Position numbers and translations under genes: made by a program. A stretch of DNA of 64,000 nt from Closterium sp. Naga37s-1. Taxonomy: Eukaryota > Streptophyta > Zygnematophyceae > Desmidiales > Closteriaceae. Below, one piece after another: positions 1 to 8,277 of the stretch. Within the stretch, counting starts at the first letter, position 1. Each line of letters begins with the position of its first letter. The DNA lies in contig CANJKZ010000777.1 in NCBI GenBank assembly GCA_947471745.1, positions 1,426,501-1,490,500 on the forward strand. Direction: 5' to 3'. Under the pieces are notes generated by a model. The model saw only the letters and a program-made list of their open reading frames with translations. It was not told where the DNA came from and ran no database searches.

Positions 1-38
1 CATCCGCTTCAACAAACCCCTTGCTGACGCCTGCCAAG
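1..38 (+). pseudogene. Partial upstream copy of the exon at 65-158
   Basis: Encodes IRFNKPLADACQ followed by a GTCAGT donor. It duplicates the end of the exon at 65-158, including the splice junction. Because it touches the window edge it could instead be the end of a real alternative exon. Confidence 0.6.
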
Positions 39-3000
39 GTCAGTGGTTGAGGCCCTTTGACTAGCCCTATGACCCCAAGTGCAAGGCGCAGGTGCACAAG
101 CTCACCGAGCGGGAGATCGACATCCGCTTCAACAAGCCGCTCGCCGACGCCTGCCAAGGTGAGTGCCATGTCTGCCAAGGTGAGTGCCACGACTGCCAAG
201 GTGAGTGCCACGACTGCCAAGGTGAGTGCCACGACTGCCAAGGTGAGTGCCACGTCTGCCAAGGTGAGTGCCACGTCTGCCAAGGTGAGTGCCACGTCTG
301 CCAAGGTGAGCCTATGAGGCGCTGTAAGATAAGAAGAGGGAGATTGACATTCACTTGAACCCCTCGCCGACACCTGCCAAGGTGAGTGCGATTGGTATTT
401 TTCTGTGACGAACCTGTTGGTGATGCCTGTCAAGGTCTGGTCTGTGGTGGCTGTTATCTTCATCTTGGTCTGGCTGGCTGCAACACGCTTCCGTTTTCAC
501 CAGCTTCGCCTGATTGGCTGGCTCTAACTGCTGTGATACCATTCCCTTTCTTTTCAGTTTTGTTTCGAATTCTCATGAAGGTGTGTGCGGACTTACCATA
601 TCCACCTTCTAAATTGCTGTCCTCCATCGTCTCCACACGTCCGTGGCCCCATCCCCCTCCCTCTCCCCCCCACAGCTGATCGCACCATGGCGTGCAAGGA
701 CGCACCGGACGGGCAGGCGTCGGTGTTCATGTGCCTATTGCAATGGGCCAGGTGCTCATTGGTTTTTTTCTGCAACCCCATACATACGCCCATACCCGTA
801 TCCCTCCACGTGCAGCTGATCGCACAACGGTGTGCAAGGATGCACCGGATGGGCAGGCGTCGGTGTTCATGTGCCTGCAGGACCACATGCCGCAGCTCAA
901 GGAGGCATGCCGCAACTCTGTCTTTGAGCAGGTAAAGTTCGGGTGCACACGTGTCAGGCTAGTTGCGGGCCTGCCGCAACTCTCTGTGTTTGAACCGGTA
1001 AAAAAGATCGGGATGCACACACGTGTGAGGCTAGCAGCAGGTGGCAGTGGTGGCTCGCATGTGCTGCCATGAGCAGAGCAGCAGGACCACATACCACATC
1101 TCAAAGAGGCTTGCCACAACTCTAACTTAGAGCAGATAAACACGTGTCTCATTCACCACCGGTGCTTTTCCTGGCTCTGTGTGGTGAATTTTGAGAGCCT
1201 ATCCACCTGTTGCTCACCCCTTTACACCCCTCTCCACCGCGCCCAAACCCCCCAGCTGGTGCGCATGGCGGAGGACATTGACTTCAAGTTCCCCATGAAG
1301 AAGGCGTGCCAGTCGGAGCTTGACAAGTTCTGCAAGGACGTGCCCCACGGTGAGCTACACTTGATTTCGCATTGAGCTGTTCTCACGCTCCCGAGTGCTC
1401 GGGCTCACGATGACCTGTATTTACACCCAAACCTGTGCTGAGCACCTGTGAGCTGTGGTGAAAGAGACGAGTTACCGTTAGAGGTGAGTTACCGTTTACA
1501 AGTAGAAACCATTTCAAGCAGAGCAGGTGCCAATGGCTGTCGCCTGTCATGTATTGGCAGTTCGTCCATCACTCTCGTCTTCTCTCACACAAGGCACCAT
1601 TATGTCTCCCATCAGCCTCAATCCTATCTTTCTGCATCCGGCTGGTTTCCAGCCTAATCCTTCCAATCCTCCCTTCCTCTCTCCCTCCCTCACACCCTCC
1701 CTCCACCCTCCCTCCACCCTCCCTCACATCCTCCCTCCACCCTCCCGCACGCCCTCCCTCCACCCTCCCTCACGCCCTCCCTCCACCCTCCCGCACGCCC
1801 TCCCTCCACCCTCCCTCACGCCCTCCCTCCACCCTCCCGCACGCCCTACCTCCACCCTCCCTCACGCCCTCCCTCCACCCTCCCTCCACCCTCCCTCCAC
1901 CCTCCCTCACGCCCTCCCTCCACCCTCCCTCACGCCCTCCCTCCACCCTCCCTCCACCCTCCCTTCACCCTCCCTCACGCCCTGCCTCCACCCTCCCTCC
2001 ACCCTCCCTCACGCCCTCCCTCCACCCTCCCTCCACCCTCCCTCATGCCCTCCCTCCACCCTCCCTCCACCCTCCCTCACGCCCTCCCTCCACCCTCCCT
2101 CCACCCTCCCTCACGCCCTACCTCCACCCTCCCTCACGCCCTCCCTCCACCCTCCCTCCACCATGCCTCGCGCATCAAGTGTCTGCAGGACCGCATTGAC
2201 AACGCTGACTTAACACCCTGCTCCACTCCCTCCCTCCCTATACTGCCCATGCGCCCATCACCCGTCCTCAGGCCACGCGTCTCGCATCAAGTGTCTGCAG
2301 GACCACATCGACGATGCTGATTTCGGGGAGGCGTGCCGCAAGGAGGTGCAATCGGACCTCGTGCGATCAGCACAAGGTGAGGGCTCACTAGGATGTGCAG
2401 TATGGTGCTTGAGAATGGCATGCGCACTCAGTCAGGTTCACAAAGCGACTTTGGGGAGGCGTGTCGCAAGGAGGTGCAATCGGACCTCGTGCACAAGGTG
2501 AGGGATCACTAGAATGTGCAAGAGGTGCTGACAGAGGTAACTCAAGTTAAAGCAAGGTGTGCCTGAAGATACACTCACAAGTCCAAGGCAAGATACACTC
2601 ATTCAACTGACCGCCCTCTTTATTTCACAGATGCCTGTCAATCGCCTCTCCCTCCACCATCGTTCGTGTCCCCCCGTCCCTATCTCCCCAAGAGCTGTCT
2701 CTCCCCACTTTCCGTTAACCACAACCCCGCCCCTTCCTCTTGCTCCCTCCCCCAGACTACCGGCTGAACTATCGCCTGCACAAGGCGTGCCTACCGGACA
2801 TCCAGCAGCAGTGCCTGCACGCGCGCACCACCTTTTACCCATTTCTTACCTCTATCACCCCCCTCCCCCTACCTCCCCACCCCTTCCCTCCCCCAGACTA
2901 CCGGCTGAACTACCGGCTGCATAAGGCATGCCTGCCGGACATCCAGCAGCACTGCCTGCACGCGTGTGACGCCGCCTCAGCCAACGGCACAGCCACGTGC

Positions 3001-6000
3001 GGCGGCATGGTGCTGCGCTGCCTGCAGGACAACAAGGCCAAGCTGCAATCGCCCTCCTGCACCCAGGAGGTCGACTCCTTCAGCGTGATCCAGTCCAAGG
3101 ACCCGCTGTCCTTGGATGTGCCGCTGCAGAAGGCGTGTCAGGGGGATCTGGTCAAGCTGTGCCCGGATGTGAGCCGGGACCACGCTCGCACGCTCTCGTG
3201 CCTGCGGACCAAGAGGGAGAAGCTGTCGACGTCGTGCCGGGAGGAGGAGATGCGATTCAGTATCATGGAGGTGGGTGCTGGGTGGTTCTGTGCGGTGACT
3301 GGGTGTGTGGAGGTGTGGGTATGAGTATCGTACTGCGTCTCCCAGTGAGTGCCTGAGGATTTGGAAGCAGAAGATGTTGATGCCGTGTCGGGAGGAGGAG
3401 ATGCGCTTTGGCATCATGGTGTGGGTGTGGAATCTGGATGGTGGCAGGTTTTCTCTATTCGTTCAAGCGTTGTTGCTCTGGTGGACTTACTCATTGTTCT
3501 TCCCCTCTTTCTTCCCGTCCCTTTCTCCTTCCCCTTTCCATCTCTTTCCCCGTCCGTTTTGTTGCTTCTTGTGCCAGGCATCGGACATTCGCCTCACACC
3601 GTCACTCATGAACGCATGCGGCCAAGGTGAGACCCTGCCGCCCTGGTACAAACCATCCTGCCTGCAATCGGCCTGTTTGGCAGGCAAGCCATGCGCTCAC
3701 TGCATGCATGCGCTCACTGCACCACCTGCTCCTTCCACGTTCACACCAACTCCTCCTGTCCTTCGGGTCTTGGCTGCTCCATTCCCCAGCTCCCTTCACC
3801 CCGTCCTATTCACAGAGCTGCAGAGCCTGTTGAGCCGCGTGCGTGTCCCCTCACACAACCTGTCCCGCTCAACCCCCCTCCACTCTTTCAAGTCGACTCA
3901 AAAGTCGTGCGTGTCCCCTCACAGAACCTGTTCCCCTCAACCCCCCTCCACTCTTACTTACTTTTTGCTTCTCCTCTCCCCCACACACACACCTGGTCCT
4001 CCCACACACAGAGCTGCAGAGCCTGTGCCGCGATGCACCTGCCTGGTTTTTGAGAATTCTCAAAAACCCCGTGTAGTGAGGTGTATTTTGAGGCGCCTCA
4101 AAATACACCTCACTACACGCGGATTTCATACGGAGAGAAAAACCAGCTGCAGAGCCTGTGCCGCGATGCACCTGCCACGGAGGGAGGCGTTCAAGTGTCT
4201 GCAGGAGCCCCTCTCCCCATCCCTTCTCACACCCCTTCCCTTCCCCATCCCCGTCCTTTTTTGCCCTGATTTTTGTCCCCCTCTCCCTCGTCTCCTCTCC
4301 ATCCACAGAGCTGCAGAGTCTGTGTCGTGACGCGCCCCCCACGGAGGGGCAGGCGTTCAAGTGTCTGCAGGAGCACCTGCAGGACGTGGGCATGGGCGCG
4401 GCGTGCAAGGGCGAGGTGAACCTGCAGGAGGCGCGGCACGCCTCCAACTACCGCCTGGACGTGCGCGTGCGCAAGGAGTGCGAGGAGTGCCAGGAGCTCA
4501 TCCCTCCCCCCTCCCGTTCCTTCTCACACTTCCTCCCCTCTCCGTTCCCCTCCGTTTCTGCCCTGTTCCTTACCCTCCCCCCTCTCTCTCCTCCCCGCAT
4601 CCGCCCCTCCTCCCTCCCCCCCTCCCACCTTCCGCCCCTCCTCCATCCCCCCCTTAACCCACAGAGCTGCAGAGTCTGTGCCGCGACGTGCCCCCCACGG
4701 AGGGGCAGGCGTTCAAGTGTCTGCAGGAGCACCTGCAGGACGTGGGCATGGGCGCGGCGTGCAAGGGCGAGGTGAACCTGCAGGAGGCGCGGCACGCCTC
4801 CAACTACCGCCTGGACGTGCGCGTGCGCAAGGAGTGCGAGGACGACGTCACCAAGTTCTGCAACGGCGTGGACGCGGGGCAGGAGGGCCATGCGCTCGTG
4901 CTCAAGTGCATGGTCGGCAGCTTCAAGAGCCTCTCCGCCTCCTGCCAGTCCGAGGTGCGTGCCTCTGTGTGTGGGGGGAGGGGGGAGGGGGGGATGGAAG
5001 TCAAGGGCGAGGCGAGACTGTGATGCCATTGGATGTACGTGCTGAATAGGGAGAGCAAGGCGAGCCTAGTGCTCGTGACCCTCAACGGTGTCGACGCGGG
5101 GCAGGAGGGGCATGCGCTCGTGCTCAAGTGCATGGTCGGCAGCTTTAAGAGCCTCTCTGCGTCCTGCCAGTCTGAGGTGCGTTCCTCTGTGTGTATGTGC
5201 GTCCCTCTGTGTGTATGTGCGTCCCTCTGTGTGTATGTGCGTCCCTCTGTGTGTACGTGCGTCCCTCTGTGTGTATGTGCGTCCCTCTGTGTGTATGTGC
5301 GTTCCTCTGTGTGTATGTGCGTTCCTCTGTGTGTATGTGTGTTCCTCTGTGTGTATGTGCGTCCCTCTGTGTGTATGTGCGTCCCTCTGTGTGTATGTGC
5401 GTTCCTCTGTGTGTATGTGCGTCCCTCTGTGTGTATGTGCGTCCCTCTGTGTGTTTGTGCGTCCCTCTGTGTGTATGTGCGTTCCTCTGTGTGTATGTGC
5501 GTTCCTCTGTGTGTATGTGCGTTCCTCTGTGTGTATGTGCGTCCCTCTGTGTGCATGTGCGTTCCTCTGTGTGTATGTGCGTCCCTCTGTGTATGTGCGT
5601 CCCTCTGTGTGTATGTGCGTTCCTCTGTGTGTATGTGCGTCCCTCTGTGTGTATGTGCGTCCCTCTGTGTGTATGTGCGTCCCTCTGTGTGTATGTGCGT
5701 CCCTCTGTGTGTATGTGCGTCCCTCTGAGTGCAGGTGCGTCCCTCTGTGTGCAGGTGCGTCCCTCTGTGTGCATGTGGAGGGGAAAAGGTGGGTGGAAGG
5801 GAAATGTTGGGTGAGCTCAACCCAAATCGCCACCTCTTTCCTTCCCCTCCCCTTCCAGATGTCCTATGCGGTGCGCATGGCATGGCTCCCGTCCATTACC
5901 ACAAAGCGTATCACTGTGCTGTTAGAGGGCATGGGAACCCACACCTCTTCCTTTTGCTCATCCCCCCCCTCCATCTCTCTACATCTTCCACCCCCCTCCT

Positions 6001-7292
6001 CCACTTTCAGGTGTCCTATGCGGTGCGCATGGCCCTCTTCCAGTACCACAAGGGAGCAGCACTCACGCAGCCGTGCGACACAGCAGTAGAAGAGCTCTGC
6101 AACACCGGCAGTGCTGCCGCTGCCACCACGCCCGTCAAAGAGATCAACGGCGCTGTCATCGGCGTGTACGGGCAGTGCCTCGTGTCGCAGAAGCGCCAGC
6201 GCCTGCCGGAGGAGTGTCGCACGCTGGTGAAGCTGGTGGCCAAGGAGGGCGCATATGTGGGCGGCACCGTGGACCAGAACAAGCTTGAGGAGACACTCAT
6301 GAAGCTCAAGGCGGTGAGGCCCCTGGGTGCATGGGATGGGATGCAGTGCGGTGGAATGGGGTGTGATTGATGTGTATGTATGTGTGGGTGTGGTGCGGTC
6401 TGGGGCTGGGTGCGGTGGGTTGCAGTGGGACGGGATGAAGTGAACCGTGGTGTGATGGCCGCGTATGTGGGCGGCACTGTGAACCCCAACAAGCTCGAAC
6501 AGACCCTCATGAAGCTCAAGGCAGTAAGGGCTGAGGCTCTTGGGAGCATGGGGTGGGATGTAGTACAGTGGGGTGTGGTGCGGTGAAAATTGGTGGTGTG
6601 ATGGGCGTGTACGGGCAGTGCCTGGTGTTGCAGAAGCGCTGTCAGCCACAGGTTCACGAAATCACTTTTGAGACTTCTCAAATGTGATTTCAACATCGCA
6701 GAAGCGCTGTAAACCACAGGTTCTTGAGCCCCATTGTTCCAATCACTAAACACCATCACCACCCACCAATCCGCCACTCTTACCCATCCCCTTCCTCTTC
6801 CAAGCAGCTACAGGAGGCAGCAGCAGCGGCAACAACAGCAGACGGCGGGAGGATCGTTGCTCACGACACAGGCCTTGTGATTTCCGGCTGGGTGGCTGCT
6901 GCTTTTCTCGCAGCCGTGGTCATTGTCGCCATTGCCATCGGCTGTGCCGTTTACCACAGGCTCTTAAGCCCGGTTGCCCTGAACTCTGCCAATCACTAAA
7001 CTTAACACCTCCCTGCCTTCTGCTCCTTTTCATGTGCTCCCCTCCCTCCCCTCCCCTTTCCCTCTCCAAGCAGCTACAGGAGGCTGCAACAGCAGCGACA
7101 ACAGCAGACGGAGGGAGGGTGGTCCCTCACGACACAGGCCTCGTGATTTCCGGCTGGCTGGCTGCTGCTGCCCTCGCAGCCGTGGTCATTGTCGCCATTG
7201 CGATCAGCTGTGCTGTCTACTACAGGTTCTTCAGCCCCACTCGCAACTACACTCTGGTTGTCAAGTCCGCTCCGGGCGCCGTTGGAGTGTAG
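1..7292 (+). CDS. GLG1: Golgi apparatus protein 1 (GLG1) homologue, 3' part, multi-exon
   Basis: Integral Golgi/secretory membrane protein built of Cys-rich GLG1 repeats; its biochemical role in plants is poorly known. The 5' end lies left of the window. Exons that splice in phase: 65-158, 816-931, 1256-1349, 2272-2376, 2897-3270, 3578-3626, 4665-4954, 6011-6313, then a terminal exon at 6805-6999 or 7071-7292. Each has AG and GT borders and the phases chain (for example ...ADACQ + A-DRTMACKDAPDG). Repeat signatures include KACQSELDKFCKDVPHG, IKCLQDHIDDADFGEACRKE, KACLPDIQQHCLHAC, KACQGDLVKLCPDV and KECEDDVTKFCNGVDAG, with the regular Cys spacing of the family. The C-terminal exon encodes one membrane helix (GLVISGWVAAAFLAAVVIV) and a short tail, as in GLG1. 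Nearly every exon border has extra partial copies nearby, so exon usage needs transcript data. Family assignment is secure; the exon set is inferred. Confidence 0.88.
159..310 (+). repeat. 21-bp minisatellite of splice donors, seven units plus a partial unit
   Basis: Seven tandem 21-bp units (159, 180, 201, 222, 243, 264, 285) begin with GTGAGTGCC and end with CTGCCAAG; a partial eighth starts at 306 (GTGAGC). The unit spans the donor of the preceding exon, so each copy recreates CAAG|GTGAGT. The unit is 21 bp and has no stop in the exon's frame, where it encodes GECHVCQ or GECHDCQ. All eight donors are therefore in the same phase. Confidence 0.95.
315..436 (+). pseudogene. Two decayed copies of the exon-1 donor end
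   Basis: Positions 338-381 match the tail of the exon at 65-158 with substitutions and indels, ending GCCAAG|GTGAGT. A weaker copy at 409-436 ends GCCTGTCAAG|GTCTGG. Both retain donor-like ends but are out of frame or too short to add sensible coding. The rest of the intron to 675 shows nothing else I recognise. Confidence 0.55.
676..735 (+). pseudogene. Upstream partial copy of GLG1 exon 816-931
   Basis: After a CACAG acceptor the sequence encodes DRTMACKDAPDGQASVFMCL and then loses similarity. It copies the acceptor side of the exon at 816-931. That exon has a complete reading frame and a proper donor, so it is the likelier functional copy. Confidence 0.65.
965..1140 (+). pseudogene. Decayed copies of the donor side of exon 816-931
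   Basis: Three relics of the sequence encoding LKEACRNSVFEQ|GT occur: about 968-1005, with a GTAAAA end; 1078-1122, which also matches CAGGACCACAT; and 1123-1140, ending GAGCAGATAAAC where the GT donor is lost. They add to the pattern of copied exon ends. Confidence 0.5.
1672..2165 (+). repeat. Pyrimidine-rich minisatellite (CCCTCCCTCCAC / CCCTCCCTCACGC)
   Basis: About 490 bp of 8- to 20-bp units made of CCCTCC, CCAC and CACGC, almost purely C and T on the plus strand, lying in the GLG1 intron before exon 2272-2376. The minus strand is correspondingly G-rich (GGGAGGG), a sequence type that can form quadruplexes. Long open frames across it are an artefact of composition. Confidence 0.9.
2165..2212 (+). 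pseudogene. Decayed copy of the start of exon 2272-2376
   Basis: Encodes ASRIKCLQDRIDNADL and then a stop. The matching real exon reads ASRIKCLQDHIDDADF. It sits directly after the pyrimidine array and about 105 bp upstream of the real exon. Confidence 0.65.
2447..2498 (+). pseudogene. Second copy of the donor end of exon 2272-2376
   Basis: Repeats DFGEACRKEVQSDLV and again ends CACAAG|GTGAGG. It lacks the 7 nt (GATCAGC) found just before the donor in the upstream copy, so it ends in a different phase. Only the upstream copy joins the next exon in frame. Confidence 0.7.
2756..2827 (+). pseudogene. Partial copy of the start of exon 2897-3270
   Basis: After a CCCCCAG acceptor it encodes YRLNYRLHKACLPDIQQQCL and then loses similarity. 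It is nearly identical to the acceptor side of the full exon 141 bp downstream, including the polypyrimidine tract. Confidence 0.75.
3361..3417 (+). pseudogene. Copy of the donor end of exon 2897-3270
   Basis: The stretch ending CGGGAGGAGGAGATGCG...ATCATG|GTGTGG repeats the last codons of the exon that ends at 3270 (CREEEMRFSIME|GTGGGT). It has diverged and sits 90-150 bp downstream. Confidence 0.6.
3819..4204 (+). pseudogene. Three truncated copies of the start of exon 4665-4954
   Basis: CACAGAGCTGCAGAGCCTG begins copies at about 3819 and 4012; a third at 4146 follows CCAG. They reach 3845, 4043 and 4204 before losing similarity. The third encodes LQSLCRDAPATEGG and then shifts frame. Two perfect palindromes lie between the second and third copies. 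Confidence 0.65.
4045..4118. repeat. Two adjacent perfect palindromes (24 bp and 48 bp)
   Basis: 4045-4068 is a perfect 24-bp palindrome centred on GAATTC. 4071-4118 is a perfect 48-bp palindrome centred on GGCGCC, with arm GTGTAGTGAGGTGTATTTTG. They lie 2 bp apart between two copies of the same exon start. They may be foldback or MITE remnants: the arm motif GGTGTATTT also opens one end of the MITE at 41930-42456. Confidence 0.9.
4309..4490 (+). pseudogene. Near-identical truncated duplicate of exon 4665-4954
   Basis: About 180 bp, nearly identical to the first part of the exon at 4665-4954, including ELQSLCRDAPPTEGQAFKCL and RVRKECE. It then diverges (ECQELIPPP) with no good donor. The near identity indicates a recent duplication, or conversion between the copies. 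Confidence 0.85.
5083..5176 (+). pseudogene. Copy of the donor end of exon 4665-4954
   Basis: Repeats NGVDAGQEGHALVLKCMVGS and ends TCTGAG|GTGCGT, like the real exon end at 4954. The GTGCGT donor of this copy is the first unit of the 20-bp array that follows. Confidence 0.8.
5177..5776 (+). repeat. 20-bp minisatellite of about 30 units starting GTGCGT
   Basis: Tandem units GTGCGTCCCTCTGTGTGTAT with C/T and occasional other variants; one unit is 2 bp short. The array begins exactly at the donor of the copied exon end at 5176, and its unit resembles the intron start after the real exon (GTGCGTGCCTCTGTGTG at 4955). All three forward frames stay open through most of it, so long ORFs here are composition artefacts. 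Confidence 0.95.
5859..5910 (+). pseudogene. Partial copy of the start of exon 6011-6313
   Basis: After a TTCCAG acceptor it encodes MSYAVRMAW, then a shifted stretch still resembling the codons for QYHK. The full exon (VSYAVRMALFQYHKGAAL) follows after a TTTCAG acceptor at 6011. Confidence 0.65.
6463..6660 (+). pseudogene. Two partial copies of the 3' half of exon 6011-6313
   Basis: 6463-6523 repeats AYVGGTVNPNKLEQTLMKLK and ends with a GTAAGG donor. 6601-6640 repeats GVYGQCLV(L)QKR. Both follow the real exon end at 6313 and continue the pattern of copied exon parts. Confidence 0.65.
6805..6999 (+). CDS. GLG1 candidate terminal exon A (membrane anchor)
   Basis: Starts after CCAAG and reads QLQEAAAAATTADGGRIVAHD, then the helix GLVISGWVAAAFLAAVVIVA and the tail RLLSPVALNSANH before TAA. 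It is in phase 0 with the exon ending at 6313. It is a tandem homologue of exon B at 7071-7292 and differs mainly in its C-terminal tail. The two would be mutually exclusive last exons. Confidence 0.65.
   Translation, partial: QLQEAAAAATTADGGRIVAHDTGLVISGWVAAAFLAAVVIVAIAIGCAVYHRLLSPVALNSANH
7071..7292 (+). CDS. GLG1 candidate terminal exon B (membrane anchor)
   Basis: Starts after TCTCCAAG and reads QLQEAATAATTADGGRVVPHD, the helix GLVISGWLAAAALAAVVIVA, and the tail FFSPTRNYTLVVKSAPGAVG before TAG. Its tail is the version found in the further decayed copies downstream (7340 onward and 40771), so it is probably the ancestral terminal exon. Confidence 0.7.
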   Translation, partial: QLQEAATAATTADGGRVVPHDTGLVISGWLAAAALAAVVIVAIAISCAVYYRFFSPTRNYTLVVKSAPGAVGV

Positions 7293-7528
7293 CTTTGAGT
7301 AGCTTTGAGTAGCGTTGAGTAGGTTTGAGCTGACTTCGTAGCATTGGCTGTGCTGTCTACTACAGGTTCTTTAGCCCCACTCGCAACTACACTCTGTTTG
7401 TTAAGTCCGCTCCTGGTGCTGTTGGGGTGTAGCTTTGAGTACCTTTGAGCTGACTTAGTTGCATCGGCTGTACCGACTACCACAGGTCTTCAGACCCATG
7501 CCATGCACTCTTACACTCTGGTTGTCAA
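7293..7528 (+). pseudogene. Two further decayed copies of the GLG1 terminal exon
   Basis: A short AGCTTTGAGT repeat (7294-7330) is followed by a copy encoding CAVYYRFFSPTRNYTLFVKS with a stop at about 7432. Another copy, starting near 7459 (YTLVV), is cut at 7528 by retrotransposon A; its remainder is at 40771. Confidence 0.8.
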
Positions 7529-7560
7529 TGTTGGGCTGAGAAAAGCCCTTAGGATCTTTT

Positions 7561-7669
7561 TGTCAAATGTTGTAGCCTGTAGTGAGGTTTGTCGTAGGGG
7601 GTACAAATGTTAGAGTTTGTTATATGTACCCCAACCCACATCAATGAACCAACACTTTCATTCTTGACA
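7561..7669 (+). repeat. 5' LTR of element B
   Basis: 109 bp, TGTCAAATG to TTGACA, very short for an LTR. It differs from the 3' LTR at two positions near its middle. Confidence 0.92.
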
Positions 7670-7787
7670 TGGTATCACCTAGGTTAGGATCCTGTGGGAT
7701 CCCGTTCCTCTCGTTCACGTCCGTAGCGCCCGAGCCTGTCCCGTACCCTAGTGCCCGTTCCGCTCGTACTGTCCCCTAGCGCCTATC

Positions 7788-8130
7788 GCGCCTGCCGTTA
7801 CGTCGCTCTCGTGCCCTCGCGCCCGCTGCGCCTGCCGTTACGTTGCTCTCGTGCCCTCGCGCCCGCTGCGCCTGCCGTTACGTCGCTCTCGTGCCCTCGC
7901 GCCCGCTGCGCTGTCCGTCCGCGTCGCGCCGTCCGTCCCGTCCCGTCCGTCCGTCCCGTCCCGTCCGTCCCGTCCCGTCCGTCCGCGTCGCGCTGCCCGT
8001 CCGTCCCGTCCCTTCGCGTCGCGTCGCGCTGCCCGTCCACGTCGCGCACTCCGTCCCGTCCCGTCGCGTCGCGTCGCGTCGTGTCGCACTGCCCGTCCTG
8101 TCCCGCTGCGTCGCGTCGCGCTACCCCTGC
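7788..8130 (+). repeat. GC-rich leader repeats of element B
   Basis: Three tandem 40-bp units (7788-7907) of the type GCGCCTGCCGTTACGTCGCT are followed by simple CGTCC and CGTCG repeats. They lie between primer-binding site and gag, in the place of an untranslated leader; elements C, E and F also have long GC-rich leaders. Confidence 0.85.
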
Positions 8131-8277
8131 CCGTGGCGCTGCGCCCTCCTAGTCCAGCAGTGTTGCGCCCTACTCTGTGTCCCGTAGCGCCCTACCCTAT
8201 GTCCCGTAGCGCCCTACTGAGTCGCTCTCAGTGATTAGGGTTTCAGCAGCAGCACTTCCCACCTCTTTGCTTTTGCT

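Noticed and set aside
1527..2213. Pro/Ser/Leu-rich forward frames (LPPPSLTPSLHPP)
   Set aside because: Low-complexity reading of the pyrimidine minisatellite inside a GLG1 intron; several frames are open at once.
159..5776. CRISPR-like array
   Set aside because: Units are directly tandem with no unique spacers, and the context is a eukaryotic intron.
4804..5883. Long minus-strand frame reading THRGTHIHTEGRTYTQRDA repeats
   Set aside because: It is the reverse reading of the 20-bp array and adjacent exon copies; frames stay open only because the repeat lacks stops.
7670..7682. tRNA-Met gene fragment
   Set aside because: TGGTATCA-type sequence right after an LTR is a primer-binding site complementary to the tRNA 3' end, not a tRNA gene; the same holds at 23665, 31614, 61692 and 63057.
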